This document shows positions 15,531 through 24,413 of a stretch of DNA of 64,000 bases, piece after piece. The translations under genes were made by a program, and so were the position numbers. The notes beneath the pieces are model-generated. The model was given only the letters and a program-made list of their open reading frames with translations. It was not told the origin of the DNA and did no database searches. Each line of letters starts with the position of its first letter. Positions within the stretch are counted from its first letter, which is position 1. This DNA comes from Streptomyces sp. CB09001 (lineage in GTDB: Bacteria > Actinomycetota > Actinomycetes > Streptomycetales > Streptomycetaceae), in contig NZ_CP026730.1 in the NCBI RefSeq assembly GCF_003369795.1, positions 5,137,001 through 5,201,000 on the forward strand, in the 5' to 3' direction.

Positions 15531-16751
15531 TCAGGTGAGACGGGGATTCCCCGATTCATTTACCAGCGCGTAGGCCTGTGTCGCGATCTCCATTTCCTCG
15601 TCCGTCGGTACCACCGCCACCGCCACCCGCGCCCCCGCGGGCGAGATCAGCCGGGCTCCGTCGCCGCGTACGGCGTTCAGCCCGCCGTCGACCGCCAGGC
15701 CGAGCCCCTCCAGTCCGGCCACGGCCGCCTCACGTACCGGCGCCGAGTTCTCCCCGACCCCCGCCGTGAACGCCACGGCGTCCACGCGTCCGAGAACGGC
15801 GTAATAGGCGCCGATGTACTTCTTGAGCCGGTGAATGTAGATGTCGAAGGCCAGCCGCGCCCGCTCGTCGCCCGCGTCGACGCGGCGGCGGATCTCCCGC
15901 ATGTCGTTGTCGCCGCACAGTCCGATCAGACCGCTCCTCTTGTTGAGGAGAGTGTCGATCTCGTCGGCGGACATTTCCCCAACGCGCATCAAATGGAAGA
16001 TGACGGCCGGATCCATGTCTCCCGAGCGCGTACCCATCACGAGCCCCTCCAAAGGCGTCAGCCCCATGGAGGTGTCCACGCACCGGCCGCCCCGTACGGC
16101 CGAGGCGGACGCCCCGTTGCCCAGGTGCAGCACGATCACGTTCACGTCCTCCGGCGCCCTGCCGAGGAGCCGTGCGGTCTCGCGGGAGACGTACGCGTGC
16201 GAGGTGCCGTGGAAGCCGTAGCGGCGGATCCGGTGCGCGTCGGCCGTCTCGACGTCGATGGCGTAGCGGGCCGCGGACTCCGGCATCGTCGTGTGGAAGG
16301 CCGTGTCGAACACGGCGACCTGCGGCAGATCCGGGCGCAGCGCCTGCGCCGTGCGGATGCCGGTGAGGTTCGCCGGGTTGTGCAGCGGGGCGACCGGGAT
16401 GAGCCGCTCGATCTCGGCGAGCACGGCGTCGTCGATCACCGTCGGCTCGGTGAAGTGCTTGCCGCCGTGCACCACCCGGTGCCCGATCGCGGCCAGCTCG
16501 GAGGAGTCCAGGCCGAGCCCGTCCCTGGCCAGCTCGGCCGCGACCGCCTTCAGCGCCGCCTCGTGGTCCGGAACGGACCCGCTCCACTCGCGGCCGTCGC
16601 CGCCCGCCGGCGTGTGCTTCAGCCGTGAGGTCTCCTCACCGATCCGCTCGACCAGGCCCACGGCGAGGCGCTCGCCGCCGCGCATGTCGATCAGCTGGTA
16701 CTTCACCGACGACGAGCCGGAGTTGAGCACGAGGACACGGGTGCCGGTCAC
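15531..16751 (-). CDS. ackA: Acetate kinase
   Basis: A 406-residue acetate kinase (acetyl phosphate + ADP to acetate + ATP). Both family signatures are visible: VLVLNSGSSSVKYQLIDM at the start and RYGFHGTSHAYVSRETARLL at about residues 175-195, along with VVHGGKHF and VFTAGVGENS-like (AFTAGVGENS) phosphate-binding segments. The GTG start overlaps the pta stop as GTGA, so translation is coupled to pta. With Pta it forms the reversible acetyl-CoA/acetate route. Confidence 0.97.
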   Translation of the reverse strand: MTGTRVLVLNSGSSSVKYQLIDMRGGERLAVGLVERIGEETSRLKHTPAGGDGREWSGSVPDHEAALKAVAAELARDGLGLDSSELAAIGHRVVHGGKHFTEPTVIDDAVLAEIERLIPVAPLHNPANLTGIRTAQALRPDLPQVAVFDTAFHTTMPESAARYAIDVETADAHRIRRYGFHGTSHAYVSRETARLLGRAPEDVNVIVLHLGNGASASAVRGGRCVDTSMGLTPLEGLVMGTRSGDMDPAVIFHLMRVGEMSADEIDTLLNKRSGLIGLCGDNDMREIRRRVDAGDERARLAFDIYIHRLKKYIGAYYAVLGRVDAVAFTAGVGENSAPVREAAVAGLEGLGLAVDGGLNAVRGDGARLISPAGARVAVAVVPTDEEMEIATQAYALVNESGNPRLT

Positions 16752-18841
16752 TGGTCGGACGCCTTCTCACTGGGGGACTGCTGGGCCTGGATCGCCGTGA
16801 TGGCGACGGTGTTGACGATGTCCTGCACGAGCGCGCCCCGGGACAGGTCGTTGACCGGCTTGCGCAGGCCCTGGAGGACCGGGCCGACGGCGATGGCGCC
16901 GGCCGAGCGCTGCACCGCCTTGTAGGTGTTGTTGCCGGTGTTCAGGTCGGGGAAGATCAGCACGCTGGCCTGCCCGGCGACCGCCGAACCGGGCAGCTTG
17001 GTCGCGGCGACCGACGGCTCGACCGCGGCGTCGTACTGGATCGGCCCCTCGATGCTCAGGTCCGGACGGCGCGAGCGGACCAGCTCGGTGGCCTCGCGCA
17101 CCTTGTCGACGTCCGCGCCGGAACCGGACGTGCCGGTCGAGTACGACAGCATCGCGATCCGCGGTTCCACCCCGAACCGCGCCGCCGTCGACGCGGACTG
17201 GGCGGCGATGTCGGCGAGCTGTTCCGCGTCCGGGTCCGGATTGACCGCGCAGTCGCCGTAGACCAGCACCTTGTCGGCCAGGCACATGAAGAAGACGGAG
17301 GAGACGATGGCGGCGTCGGGCTTGGTCTTGATGATCTCGAAGGCGGGCCGGATGGTCGCCGCCGTCGAGTGCACGGACCCCGACACCATGCCGTCGGCGA
17401 ACCCTTCCTGCACCATCAGCGTGCCGAAGTAGTTCACGTCCGAGACCACGTCGTACGCCAGCTCCACGGTCACGCCCTTGTGGGCGCGCAGGGCGGCGTA
17501 CTTCTCGGCGAAGGAGTCGCGCAGCTCGCTGGCGGCCGGGTCGATCAGCTCGGCGCCGGCCAGGTCGATGCCCAGGTCGGCGGCCTTCTTGCGGATCTGC
17601 TCGACCGGGCCGAGCAGCGTCAGCTCGCACACGCCCCGGCGCAGCAGCACCTCCGCCGCGTGCAGCACCCGCTCCTCGGTGCCCTCCGGCAGAACCACGC
17701 GGCGCAGGTCGGAGCGGGCCTGTTCGAGCAGCTTGTGCTCGAACATCATCGGCGTGACGCGGTCGCTGCTGGGCGCCGAGACCCGCTTGTTCAGCTCGGC
17801 CGTGTCGACGTACCGCTCGAAGAGGCCGAGGGCGGTCTCCGCCTTGCGCGGGGTGGCCGCGTTGAGCTTGCCCTCCAGGGAGAAGAGCTGCGCCGCGGTG
17901 GGGAAGCTGGTGCCCGTCACCGAGAGCACCGGCGTGCCCGGAGCCAGCCGGGCGGCGAGGGTGAGGATGCCCTCGCCGGGCACCTCGTTCAGGGTCAGCA
18001 GCACCCCGGCTATCGGCGGGGTGCCGGCGCTGTGCGCGGCCAGCGTGCCGATCACCAGGTCGGCGCGGTCGCCGGGCGTGATCACCAGGCAGCCCGGGGT
18101 CAGCGCGGCCAGCAGGTTGGGCAGCATGGCCCCGCCGAAGACGAAGTCCAGCGCGTCGCGGGCGAGCCCGGAGTCGTCGCCGAGGACGATCTCGGCGCCC
18201 AGGGCGTGCGCGATCTGGGAGACCGTCGGCGCGGACAGGGCGGACTCGTCCGGCACCACCCAGCAGGGCACCGGCAGCCGGTGCGCGAGCCGCTCGGCGA
18301 TCTCGTCCCGGTCCTCGCGCGCGACCCGGTTGGTCACCATCGCGAGGACGTCGCAGCCGAGGCCGTCGTAGGCGCGGAAGGCGTTGTGGGTCTCCGCCAG
18401 CACCGACTCGGCGCTCTGCTTGCGGCCCCCGACGACGGGGAGGACCGAGGCGCCGAACTCGTTGGCGAGCCGCGCGTTCAGCGACAGCTCGTCCGGGAAC
18501 TGGGTGTCGGCGTAGTCGGTGCCGAGGACGAGGACGACGTCGTAGTCCCGCGCGACCAGGTGGAAGCGGTCGACCAGCGCGGACACCAGCTCGTCCACGC
18601 CCTGTTCGGCCTGGAGGAGCGAGGCCTCCTGGTAGTCCATGCCGTAGACCGTCGCGGAGTCCTGCGAGAGCCGGTAGCGGGCGCGCAGCAGTTCGAAGAG
18701 CCGGTCGGGCCCGTCGTGCACCAGGGGACGGAAGACACCGACCCGGTCGACCTGCCGGGTCAGGAGTTCCATCACCCCCAGCTCGACGACCTGGCGGCCG
18801 TCGCCGCGGTCGATACCGGTCACGTACACGCTGCGCGTCAC
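16748..18841 (-). CDS. pta: Phosphate acetyltransferase
   Basis: A 697-residue long-type Pta, converting acetyl-CoA and phosphate to acetyl phosphate and CoA. The N-terminal third is the P-loop-like/BioD-like regulatory region (MTRSVYVTGIDRGDGRQVVE), the middle a DRTGG domain (about residues 215-320) and the C-terminal half the catalytic PTA_PTB domain (VVLPEGTEERVLHAAEVLLR, SSVFFMCLADKVLVYGDCAV, LSYSTGTSGSG, VLIFPDLNTGNNTYK). The GTG at 18841 has a GGAG ribosome site 8 bp upstream. First gene of the pta-ackA unit and divergent from pfkA. Confidence 0.96.
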   Translation of the reverse strand: MTRSVYVTGIDRGDGRQVVELGVMELLTRQVDRVGVFRPLVHDGPDRLFELLRARYRLSQDSATVYGMDYQEASLLQAEQGVDELVSALVDRFHLVARDYDVVLVLGTDYADTQFPDELSLNARLANEFGASVLPVVGGRKQSAESVLAETHNAFRAYDGLGCDVLAMVTNRVAREDRDEIAERLAHRLPVPCWVVPDESALSAPTVSQIAHALGAEIVLGDDSGLARDALDFVFGGAMLPNLLAALTPGCLVITPGDRADLVIGTLAAHSAGTPPIAGVLLTLNEVPGEGILTLAARLAPGTPVLSVTGTSFPTAAQLFSLEGKLNAATPRKAETALGLFERYVDTAELNKRVSAPSSDRVTPMMFEHKLLEQARSDLRRVVLPEGTEERVLHAAEVLLRRGVCELTLLGPVEQIRKKAADLGIDLAGAELIDPAASELRDSFAEKYAALRAHKGVTVELAYDVVSDVNYFGTLMVQEGFADGMVSGSVHSTAATIRPAFEIIKTKPDAAIVSSVFFMCLADKVLVYGDCAVNPDPDAEQLADIAAQSASTAARFGVEPRIAMLSYSTGTSGSGADVDKVREATELVRSRRPDLSIEGPIQYDAAVEPSVAATKLPGSAVAGQASVLIFPDLNTGNNTYKAVQRSAGAIAVGPVLQGLRKPVNDLSRGALVQDIVNTVAITAIQAQQSPSEKASDQ

Positions 18842-18903
18842 GCGTGCTCTCCGTTTCGTAGGGGTGAGCGTTTCGTCGGGCTGAGCGGGTGGGCGGAACC
18901 CTC

Positions 18904-18932
18904 TTGACAGTACCTCTGGCGACGGTTAGGGC
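18904..18932 (+). promoter_or_regulatory. Candidate vegetative promoter for pfkA
   Basis: TTGACA (18904-18909) is followed by a 17-bp spacer and TAGGGC (18927-18932). The -35 is consensus; the -10 is weak. It would give a leader of about 100 bases before the pfkA ATG. Confidence 0.45.
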
Positions 18933-19037
18933 GCCCGCCAGCGTCCGCCCGTGGTCCTCCGTCGTCCACCGCCGCCCGGGCCGTGGAACAATTGAACCGG
19001 CTCACCGGTGTCAACAGCGAGCAGGAGACACAGCACG

Positions 19038-20063
19038 ATGCGTATCGGAGTTCTCACCGCAGGCGGCGACTGCCCCGGCCTGAACGCAGTGATCCGGTCG
19101 GTCGTGCACCGAGCGGTGGACAACTACGGCGACGAGGTCATCGGCTTCGAGGACGGCTACGCGGGGCTGCTGGACAGCCGCTACCGCACCCTCGACCTCA
19201 ACGCGGTCAGCGGCATCCTCGCCCGCGGCGGCACCATCCTCGGCTCCTCCCGCCTGGAGCGCGACCGGCTCCGCGAGGCCTGCGAGGACGCCTCGGACAT
19301 GATCCAGAACTTCGGCATCGACGCCCTGATCCCGATCGGCGGCGAGGGCACGCTCACGGCCGCCCGGATGCTGTCCGACGCCGGGCTCCCGGTGGTCGGC
19401 GTGCCGAAGACCATCGACAACGACATCTCCTCCACCGACCGCACCTTCGGCTTCGACACCGCCGTCGGCGTCGCGACCGAGGCGATGGACCGCCTCAAGA
19501 CCACCGCCGAGTCCCACCAGCGCGTCATGGTCGTCGAGGTCATGGGCCGGCACGCCGGCTGGATCGCCCTGGAGTCCGGCATGGCTGCCGGTGCCCACGG
19601 CATCTGTCTGCCCGAGCGCCCCTTCGACCCCGCCGACCTGGTCAAGATGGTCGAGGAGCGCTTCTCCCGCGGCAAGAGGTTCGCCGTCGTCTGCGTCGCC
19701 GAGGGCGCCCACCCCGCCGAGGGCTCCATGGACTACGGCAAGGGCGCCATCGACAAGTTCGGCCACGAGCGCTTCCAGGGCATCGGCACCGCACTCGCCT
19801 TCGAGCTGGAGCGCCGGCTCGGCAAGGAGGCCAAGCCGGTCATCCTGGGCCACGTCCAGCGCGGCGGCGTACCGACCGCGTACGACCGGGTCCTCGCCAC
19901 CCGCTTCGGCTGGCACGCGGTGGAGGCCGCGCACCGGGGCGACTTCGGCCGGATGACGGCGCTGCGCGGCACCGACGTGGTGATGGTGCCGCTCGCGGAG
20001 GCGGTCACCGAGCTGAAGACGGTCCCGAAGGACCGGATGGACGAGGCGGAGTCTGTCTTCTGA
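19038..20063 (+). CDS. pfkA: ATP-dependent 6-phosphofructokinase
   Basis: A 341-residue phosphofructokinase catalysing the ATP-dependent phosphorylation of fructose 6-phosphate. Motifs: the GGDCPGLNAVI nucleotide loop at the N-terminus, GGEGTLTAA at 101-109, the catalytic PKTIDNDISSTD loop and MGRHAGWIA. Residue 104 is Gly, as in ATP users; pyrophosphate-dependent relatives have Asp there. The length matches the actinobacterial enzyme. The ATG at 19038 is set by AGGAG ten bases upstream. It is divergent from pta and ends 16 bp from a convergent HTH gene. Streptomyces carry several pfkA paralogues; this corresponds best to the copy next to pta. Confidence 0.95.
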   Translation: MRIGVLTAGGDCPGLNAVIRSVVHRAVDNYGDEVIGFEDGYAGLLDSRYRTLDLNAVSGILARGGTILGSSRLERDRLREACEDASDMIQNFGIDALIPIGGEGTLTAARMLSDAGLPVVGVPKTIDNDISSTDRTFGFDTAVGVATEAMDRLKTTAESHQRVMVVEVMGRHAGWIALESGMAAGAHGICLPERPFDPADLVKMVEERFSRGKRFAVVCVAEGAHPAEGSMDYGKGAIDKFGHERFQGIGTALAFELERRLGKEAKPVILGHVQRGGVPTAYDRVLATRFGWHAVEAAHRGDFGRMTALRGTDVVMVPLAEAVTELKTVPKDRMDEAESVF

Positions 20064-20079
20064 CCGTCGGACCCGCGCT

Positions 20080-20793
20080 TCACGGGTGCTTCTGGACCGC
20101 CGTCCAGAAGTGGTCCACGATCCGGTCGAGGAAGTCCCGGCCCCCGGCGCTCGAGTCGGGGGCGCCGCCGCCCCAGCTGAGGGTGGCGGCCATCCGCCCC
20201 TGGTAGTCCTGGTGCAGCACCTGGAGGACGTTCTCCAGGACACGGCGGTCCAGCGGTGCCAGCTTGGCGATCGGGCGCACACAGCCCTGCCAGCGGGTGG
20301 TCACCGCGCTCGTCAGCAGGTCGGCCAGCTTCTCCTCGCGCCCCGTCACGGTCACGAAGTCGGGCAGCGTGAGGCCGAGCACGTCGGCGAGCTGGGCCGA
20401 CTGACGGTCGGTGCCGCGCCAGTCGTCCGCCTCCTCCATCCGCAGGTAGGCCGGCAGCCCGAGCCCGACCGCACGTGCCACGTCCTCGGGTGCCAGACCG
20501 CGGGCGACGCGGTGCTCGCGCAGGGACTGCGGCCGCCCGATCAGCTCACCGGGCGAGCACCACAGCACCCCGGCGAGCGCGGTCAGCTCCGGCCCCTCCG
20601 GGAAGGCCGTCCCCCGCTCCCAGGCGACGACGAGGTCGGGCGTGACGTACGGCAGCCCGTACGAGACCCGGATGCCGTGGGCGACGTGCTCGGGCCCCAT
20701 GTTGAGGGCGGCACGCAGCCGGCGGGCGGCGAGGGCGTTGAACGGAGGGCCCGACTGGCTCGGGCCGGGTGAGGGTCGGCGCACGCGCCACAC
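20080..20793 (-). CDS. Double-HTH (XRE-like) DNA-binding protein
   Basis: A 237-residue cytoplasmic protein with two XRE-like helix-turn-helix regions: residues about 20-85 (NALAARRLRAALNMGPEHVA, DLVVAWERGTAFP) and about 92-145 (LREHRVARGLAPEDVARAVG, YLRMEEADDW). The C-terminal part is helical and ends with a WTAVQ segment. GTG start at 20793 without a clear ribosome site; a GTG three codons in is an alternative. It converges with pfkA. Target genes are unknown; the sugar importer operon 122 bp upstream on the same strand ends before it, so linkage to that operon is only positional. Confidence 0.8.
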   Translation of the reverse strand: MWRVRRPSPGPSQSGPPFNALAARRLRAALNMGPEHVAHGIRVSYGLPYVTPDLVVAWERGTAFPEGPELTALAGVLWCSPGELIGRPQSLREHRVARGLAPEDVARAVGLGLPAYLRMEEADDWRGTDRQSAQLADVLGLTLPDFVTVTGREEKLADLLTSAVTTRWQGCVRPIAKLAPLDRRVLENVLQVLHQDYQGRMAATLSWGGGAPDSSAGGRDFLDRIVDHFWTAVQKHP

Positions 20794-20857
20794 CGTAGGG
20801 GGCCTGGGCGACGCTGACTACGGGCTGTTCGGCCAGCGATACGGATTGTAGGAACGT

Positions 20858-20888
20858 ACGGGGGCGCGCGGACCCGGGTGCGCCCCGT
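20858..20888 (-). terminator. Hairpin after the sugar ABC operon
   Basis: GGGGCGC (20861-20867) pairs with GCGCCCC (20880-20886), extended by flanking AC/GT with one bulged G. It lies 28 bp past the stop of the last permease gene on the minus strand. Confidence 0.45.
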
Positions 20889-20915
20889 CCCCAGCCCCCG
20901 TTGCATACTCCCTGC

Positions 20916-21797
20916 CTACCCCTTCACCGCCCCGCCCAGCGCGAAGCCGCCGCCCAGGCGCCGGGAGATCAGCACGTACAGCAGCACCACCGGCGTGGAG
21001 TAGACGATCGAGAACGCCGCCAGCTGTCCGTACGCCACCATGCCCCGGTTGCCGAAGAAGTCGTTGATGCTGACCGATGCGGGCATCTGGTCCGGGGAGA
21101 GCAGCAGCATGAAGGGGACGAAGAAGTTCCCCCACATCATCACGAACGAGAACACCGTCACCACCGCCACCCCCGGCCCCATCAGCGGCAGCACGATCCG
21201 CAGCAGCGACTGGAACGACGACGCACCGTCCGTCCACGCCGCCTCCTCCAGTTCCTTCGGCACCCCGTCCATGAAGTTCTTCATCAGCCAGATCGCGAAC
21301 GGCAGCTGCGAGGCGGCGAAGAAGAAGATCGTCCCCTGCATGGTGTCGATCATGTTCACCCGCACGAACAGGGCGTAGACGGGCACCATGATCGCCGTGA
21401 TCGGGAGGCTGGTCGCGAACAGGATGGTGAGCAGGAACGGTCGGTTCAGCCGCGACCGGAACCGGGAGAGCGGATACGCCGCGAGGACCGCGCACACCAC
21501 CGTCAGCAGCGTCGCGCCGCCGCACAGGACCAGGCTGTTGAGCAGCGGCGTGAAAGTGATCTCCGGGGTGAGGATCGCGTCGAAGTTGTCCAGCGTCACC
21601 CCGTCGGGGACCTTGACCCGCAGGCTCGCGTGCGGGTCGAGGGCGGACAGCACCACCCAGGCCAGCGGCAGCACGAAGGCCGCGGCCGCCACCAGCAGCC
21701 CGGCGTCGGCGGCGGTGCGGCGCCGGTTGCGCCGCGAGGCGGGGGTCGTACGGCGGGCTGTCCGGGACGTCGGGCGGGGCGTGAGCAGGTCCGTCAT
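20916..21797 (-). CDS. Carbohydrate ABC transporter permease (MalG-like)
   Basis: A 293-residue inner-membrane permease of a CUT1-type sugar importer. Six hydrophobic segments follow a basic, R/T-rich cytoplasmic N-terminus of about 35 residues. The EAA loop that contacts the ATPase is visible as EEAAWTDGASSFQSLLRIVL followed by PLMGPG. One base separates its start from the stop of the partner permease. The C-terminus (LGGGFALGGAVKG) is characteristic of MalG-like subunits. No ATPase gene is present; Streptomyces CUT1 importers typically share the multitasking ATPase MsiK. Substrate unknown. Confidence 0.93.
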   Translation of the reverse strand: MTDLLTPRPTSRTARRTTPASRRNRRRTAADAGLLVAAAAFVLPLAWVVLSALDPHASLRVKVPDGVTLDNFDAILTPEITFTPLLNSLVLCGGATLLTVVCAVLAAYPLSRFRSRLNRPFLLTILFATSLPITAIMVPVYALFVRVNMIDTMQGTIFFFAASQLPFAIWLMKNFMDGVPKELEEAAWTDGASSFQSLLRIVLPLMGPGVAVVTVFSFVMMWGNFFVPFMLLLSPDQMPASVSINDFFGNRGMVAYGQLAAFSIVYSTPVVLLYVLISRRLGGGFALGGAVKG

Positions 21798-21798
21798 C

Positions 21799-22740
21799 TC
21801 AGACCTCCGTCCGCAGCAGGCGCAGGTACACGACCGAGAACAAGGAGCCGATCAGCAACAGCAGCAGCGCCACCGCCGTGCCGTACCCGATCAGGCTGTT
21901 CTGGAAGGCCTGCTCGTACATGAACAGCGGCAGCGTCTGGCTCTTGCCGCTCGGCCCGCCTCGCGTCATCACCCAGATCAGCCCGAAGACCGACAGGGTC
22001 TGCAGCGTGTTGAGCATCAGGTTGGTGCCGATGGAACGCCGGATCATCGGCAGCGTGATGTGCCACATGCGGCGCCAGCCGCTCGCCCCGTCGACCTCGG
22101 CGGCCTCGGTGACCTCCTTGGGGATCTCGTTCAGCGCGGCCGAGTACACCAGCATCGAGAACGCCGTGCCCCGCCACACGTTGGCGAAGGACACCGCCAG
22201 GATCGGCAGCGTGAACAGCCAGTTCTGCGAGGGCAGGTGGAGCCAGTCCAGGATGGCGTTGAGGGTGCCCTCGCGCCGGAAGAAGGCGTAGAGCAGGAAG
22301 CCCGCCACCACCTCCGGCAGCACCCAGGCCGTGACAACGATGCCACCGGTGAGCGTGCGGACCGGCTTCGAGGCCCGCTGCATCAGCGAGGCCAGGGCGA
22401 GCCCCAGCGTGTTCTGCCCGATCAGCGACGACAGCACGGTGAACACCAGCGTCAGCCATACGGCGTTGAGGAACGCCTCGTCCTTGAAGGCGCGGGTGAA
22501 GTTGTCGAACCCGACGAAGGACTCCTGGGCCTGCCCGGTGAGCTGGAGGTCGGTGAAGGCGATGACGACGCAGTAGACGATCGGACCGGCGAGGAAGAGC
22601 AGCAGCAGGACGACGGCGGGGGAGACGGGCAGGGCGCGGAAGAGGGACCGGCGGACGGTGCCGGACCGGGGGCCGGAGGCCGGGGACGCGGGCGCCTTCC
22701 GCACCTCCGGCCCGGCGTGCCCCGGCGCGGTGGCCGTCAC
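21799..22740 (-). CDS. Carbohydrate ABC transporter permease (MalF-like)
   Basis: A 313-residue permease with a short cytoplasmic N-terminus and six membrane spans starting near residue 37 (VSPAVVLLLLFLAGPIVYCV). The EAA motif reads EAAEVDGASGWRRMWHITLP. It pairs with the MalG-like protein to form the channel of a CUT1 importer. GTG start overlapping the solute-binding-protein stop as GTGA, so translation is coupled. Middle gene of the operon. Confidence 0.93.
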   Translation of the reverse strand: MTATAPGHAGPEVRKAPASPASGPRSGTVRRSLFRALPVSPAVVLLLLFLAGPIVYCVVIAFTDLQLTGQAQESFVGFDNFTRAFKDEAFLNAVWLTLVFTVLSSLIGQNTLGLALASLMQRASKPVRTLTGGIVVTAWVLPEVVAGFLLYAFFRREGTLNAILDWLHLPSQNWLFTLPILAVSFANVWRGTAFSMLVYSAALNEIPKEVTEAAEVDGASGWRRMWHITLPMIRRSIGTNLMLNTLQTLSVFGLIWVMTRGGPSGKSQTLPLFMYEQAFQNSLIGYGTAVALLLLLIGSLFSVVYLRLLRTEV

Positions 22741-24113
22741 TTGCTCACCACCTGGTTGCCGGTGGCCCCCTTGAGCGCCTCGTCGTAGCCGCGCGCCGCC
22801 TCCTCGACCGACTTGTCACCGGTCGTCACGCCCTCCATGGCCTCCTGGACGGCGACGGACACCTTCGGGTACGCCGGGTAGGCGGGCCGGTAGTGGGTGT
22901 CGGCGACGAGGTCGGTGAAGAACTCGATGCCGGGCTGGGCGTCGACGTACGAGGGATCCTTCGCGACGTCCTCGCGGACGGAGATGCCGGAGTTGGCGAC
23001 GTACCACTTCTGGGCGTTCGCCTTGGTCTGCATCGTCTTGATGAACTCGAAGGCCAGGTCGGGGTTGGCCGCCTTGGCGGGGATGGCCCAGGTCCACCCG
23101 CCGGACATGCTCACCCTGCCGGGCGCCTGGCCGTTCTGGGTGGGCATGGCGGCGAGCCCCAGCTCCTTCGACCACTCGGGCCACTCGTGCCCGCTGCCCT
23201 CCAGCCAGTCCTGCGGCAGCCAGGAACCGTCGAGCGCGATCCCGAGCTTGCCCTGCGGCAGTAGCTCACCGCGCACCTTGGTGCCGAAGTTGGGGTCGAG
23301 CGCGTCGGAGACCTCCGGCCCGAGCTTCTCCTTGTACACCGTCTCGACGAAGCCGAGGGAGTCCTCGAACCCCTGCCCCGCCGTGATCCACTTCTTGCTG
23401 CCCTTGTCGTACAGCGGGTCGGCGCCACCGTCCCCCGTGCCGTAGAGCAGCATCTCGAAGCCCTGCATGGTCGCGGCCTCGCCGGCGGGCTTGCCCGTGT
23501 AGACGTTCATCGGAGTGACCCCGGGGACCTTCTCCTTGATCGTGCGGGCGGCGTCGAGCACCTCGTCCCAGGTCTTCGGCTGCCAGTCGGCGGGCAGCCC
23601 CGCCTTGGCGAACACGTCCTTGCTGAACCACAGTCCCCGGGTGTCCGTGCCGTCCGGCACGCCGTACGTCTTGCCGTCCTCGCCCTTCGCCGCCGCCTTC
23701 GCCGTGTCGATGAACTGGTCCCAGTCCTTCCAGCCGGCCAGGTAGTCGTCGATCGGCTTCAGGTACCCGCTGGTGATGTCGGAGTTGATGAGGAACGTGT
23801 CCTCGTAGACCAGATCCGGCGCGGTCTTGGGGGAGCGGAGCATCTGCTGGAGCTTGGTGTAGTACTCCGAGTCCGGCGCCTTGATCGGCACCAGCTCGAC
23901 CTTCTTCCCCGGGTTGGCCTTCTCGAACTGCTTCTTGATGTCGGCCAGATACTCGTCCATCACCTTGATGGAGTTGTCCGTCGACTGCTTGAAGGAGACC
24001 TTCACCGTGTCCGGATCGCTGCCGGAGCCGCTTGAGCAGGCGGCGAGCGAGGTGGAGGCGAGCGCGGTGAGGGTGAACAGGGCGGTGAACCGGACGGTGG
24101 GACGCACGGGCAT
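22737..24113 (-). CDS. Sugar ABC transporter solute-binding lipoprotein
   Basis: A 458-residue extracellular binding protein of the SBP_bac_1 type. A lipoprotein signal ends in a lipobox TSLAAC with Cys26 as the lipidated residue. The mature protein has the two-lobed pattern of maltose-type binders (SGSGSDPDTVKVSFKQSTDN, WKDWDQFIDTAKAAAKGEDG, SMSGGWTWAIPAKAANPDLA). The ATG at 24113 is preceded by a full AGGAGGT ribosome site. First gene of the operon, transcribed from the promoter at 24161-24190. The ligand cannot be read from sequence; an oligosaccharide or polyol is likely from the family. Confidence 0.94.
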   Translation of the reverse strand: MPVRPTVRFTALFTLTALASTSLAACSSGSGSDPDTVKVSFKQSTDNSIKVMDEYLADIKKQFEKANPGKKVELVPIKAPDSEYYTKLQQMLRSPKTAPDLVYEDTFLINSDITSGYLKPIDDYLAGWKDWDQFIDTAKAAAKGEDGKTYGVPDGTDTRGLWFSKDVFAKAGLPADWQPKTWDEVLDAARTIKEKVPGVTPMNVYTGKPAGEAATMQGFEMLLYGTGDGGADPLYDKGSKKWITAGQGFEDSLGFVETVYKEKLGPEVSDALDPNFGTKVRGELLPQGKLGIALDGSWLPQDWLEGSGHEWPEWSKELGLAAMPTQNGQAPGRVSMSGGWTWAIPAKAANPDLAFEFIKTMQTKANAQKWYVANSGISVREDVAKDPSYVDAQPGIEFFTDLVADTHYRPAYPAYPKVSVAVQEAMEGVTTGDKSVEEAARGYDEALKGATGNQVVSK

Positions 24114-24160
24114 GACCTCCTACGGGCACACGACACTGTGGCCTGGACGGCTGCGTGGCG

Positions 24161-24190
24161 AACGTAAGAGGAATGGTCTAGTCAGGTCAA
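24161..24190 (-). promoter_or_regulatory. Promoter of the sugar ABC operon with an embedded operator-like site
   Basis: On the minus strand TTGACC (24190-24185) and TACGTT (24166-24161) are separated by 18 bp, a good vegetative -35/-10 pair about 50 bp before the start codon. The spacer overlaps AATGGTCTAGTCAGGT (24172-24187, plus strand), whose TGGTCTAG half matches the binding site of GntR-type DasR (consensus recalled from literature). Repression by such a factor is inferred. Confidence 0.5.
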
Positions 24191-24205
24191 TGAGTGTGCG
24201 CGGTA

Positions 24206-24403
24206 TTACCCCTGGAGGAGGTGATCGGCCTTGCCGGCCTTGATGTCGCGGATGAGGGTGCGGAGCGCTTCGCGGGTGTCGGTGAGGTAACGGTCCTCCT
24301 GCCCGGCGACGGCGATGTAGGCGTTGCCCTCGGGGTCGGTGCCTATGCGGAAGCAGTTGGCGCCTTCTCCGCAGAACGGGTCTTCCCAGGCGATGTCGTT
24401 CAC
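24206..24403 (-). CDS. DUF397 small protein (WhiJ-cluster type)
   Basis: A 65-residue protein with the DUF397 pattern: an aromatic start (DIAWEDPFCGEGANC), a central FRIGTDPEGNAYIAVAG and the closing TDTREALRTLIRDIKAG helix. GTG start at 24403, placed by the ribosome site TAGGAGA; it begins 10 bp after the stop of the Scr1-type regulator. DUF397 proteins occur beside WhiJ-like HTH proteins and AbaA-type ATP-binding proteins in Streptomyces, where they act in developmental regulation. Too short and too poorly characterised for a biochemical role. Confidence 0.75.
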   Translation of the reverse strand: MNDIAWEDPFCGEGANCFRIGTDPEGNAYIAVAGQEDRYLTDTREALRTLIRDIKAGKADHLLQG

Positions 24404-24413
24404 CGCTGTTCTC

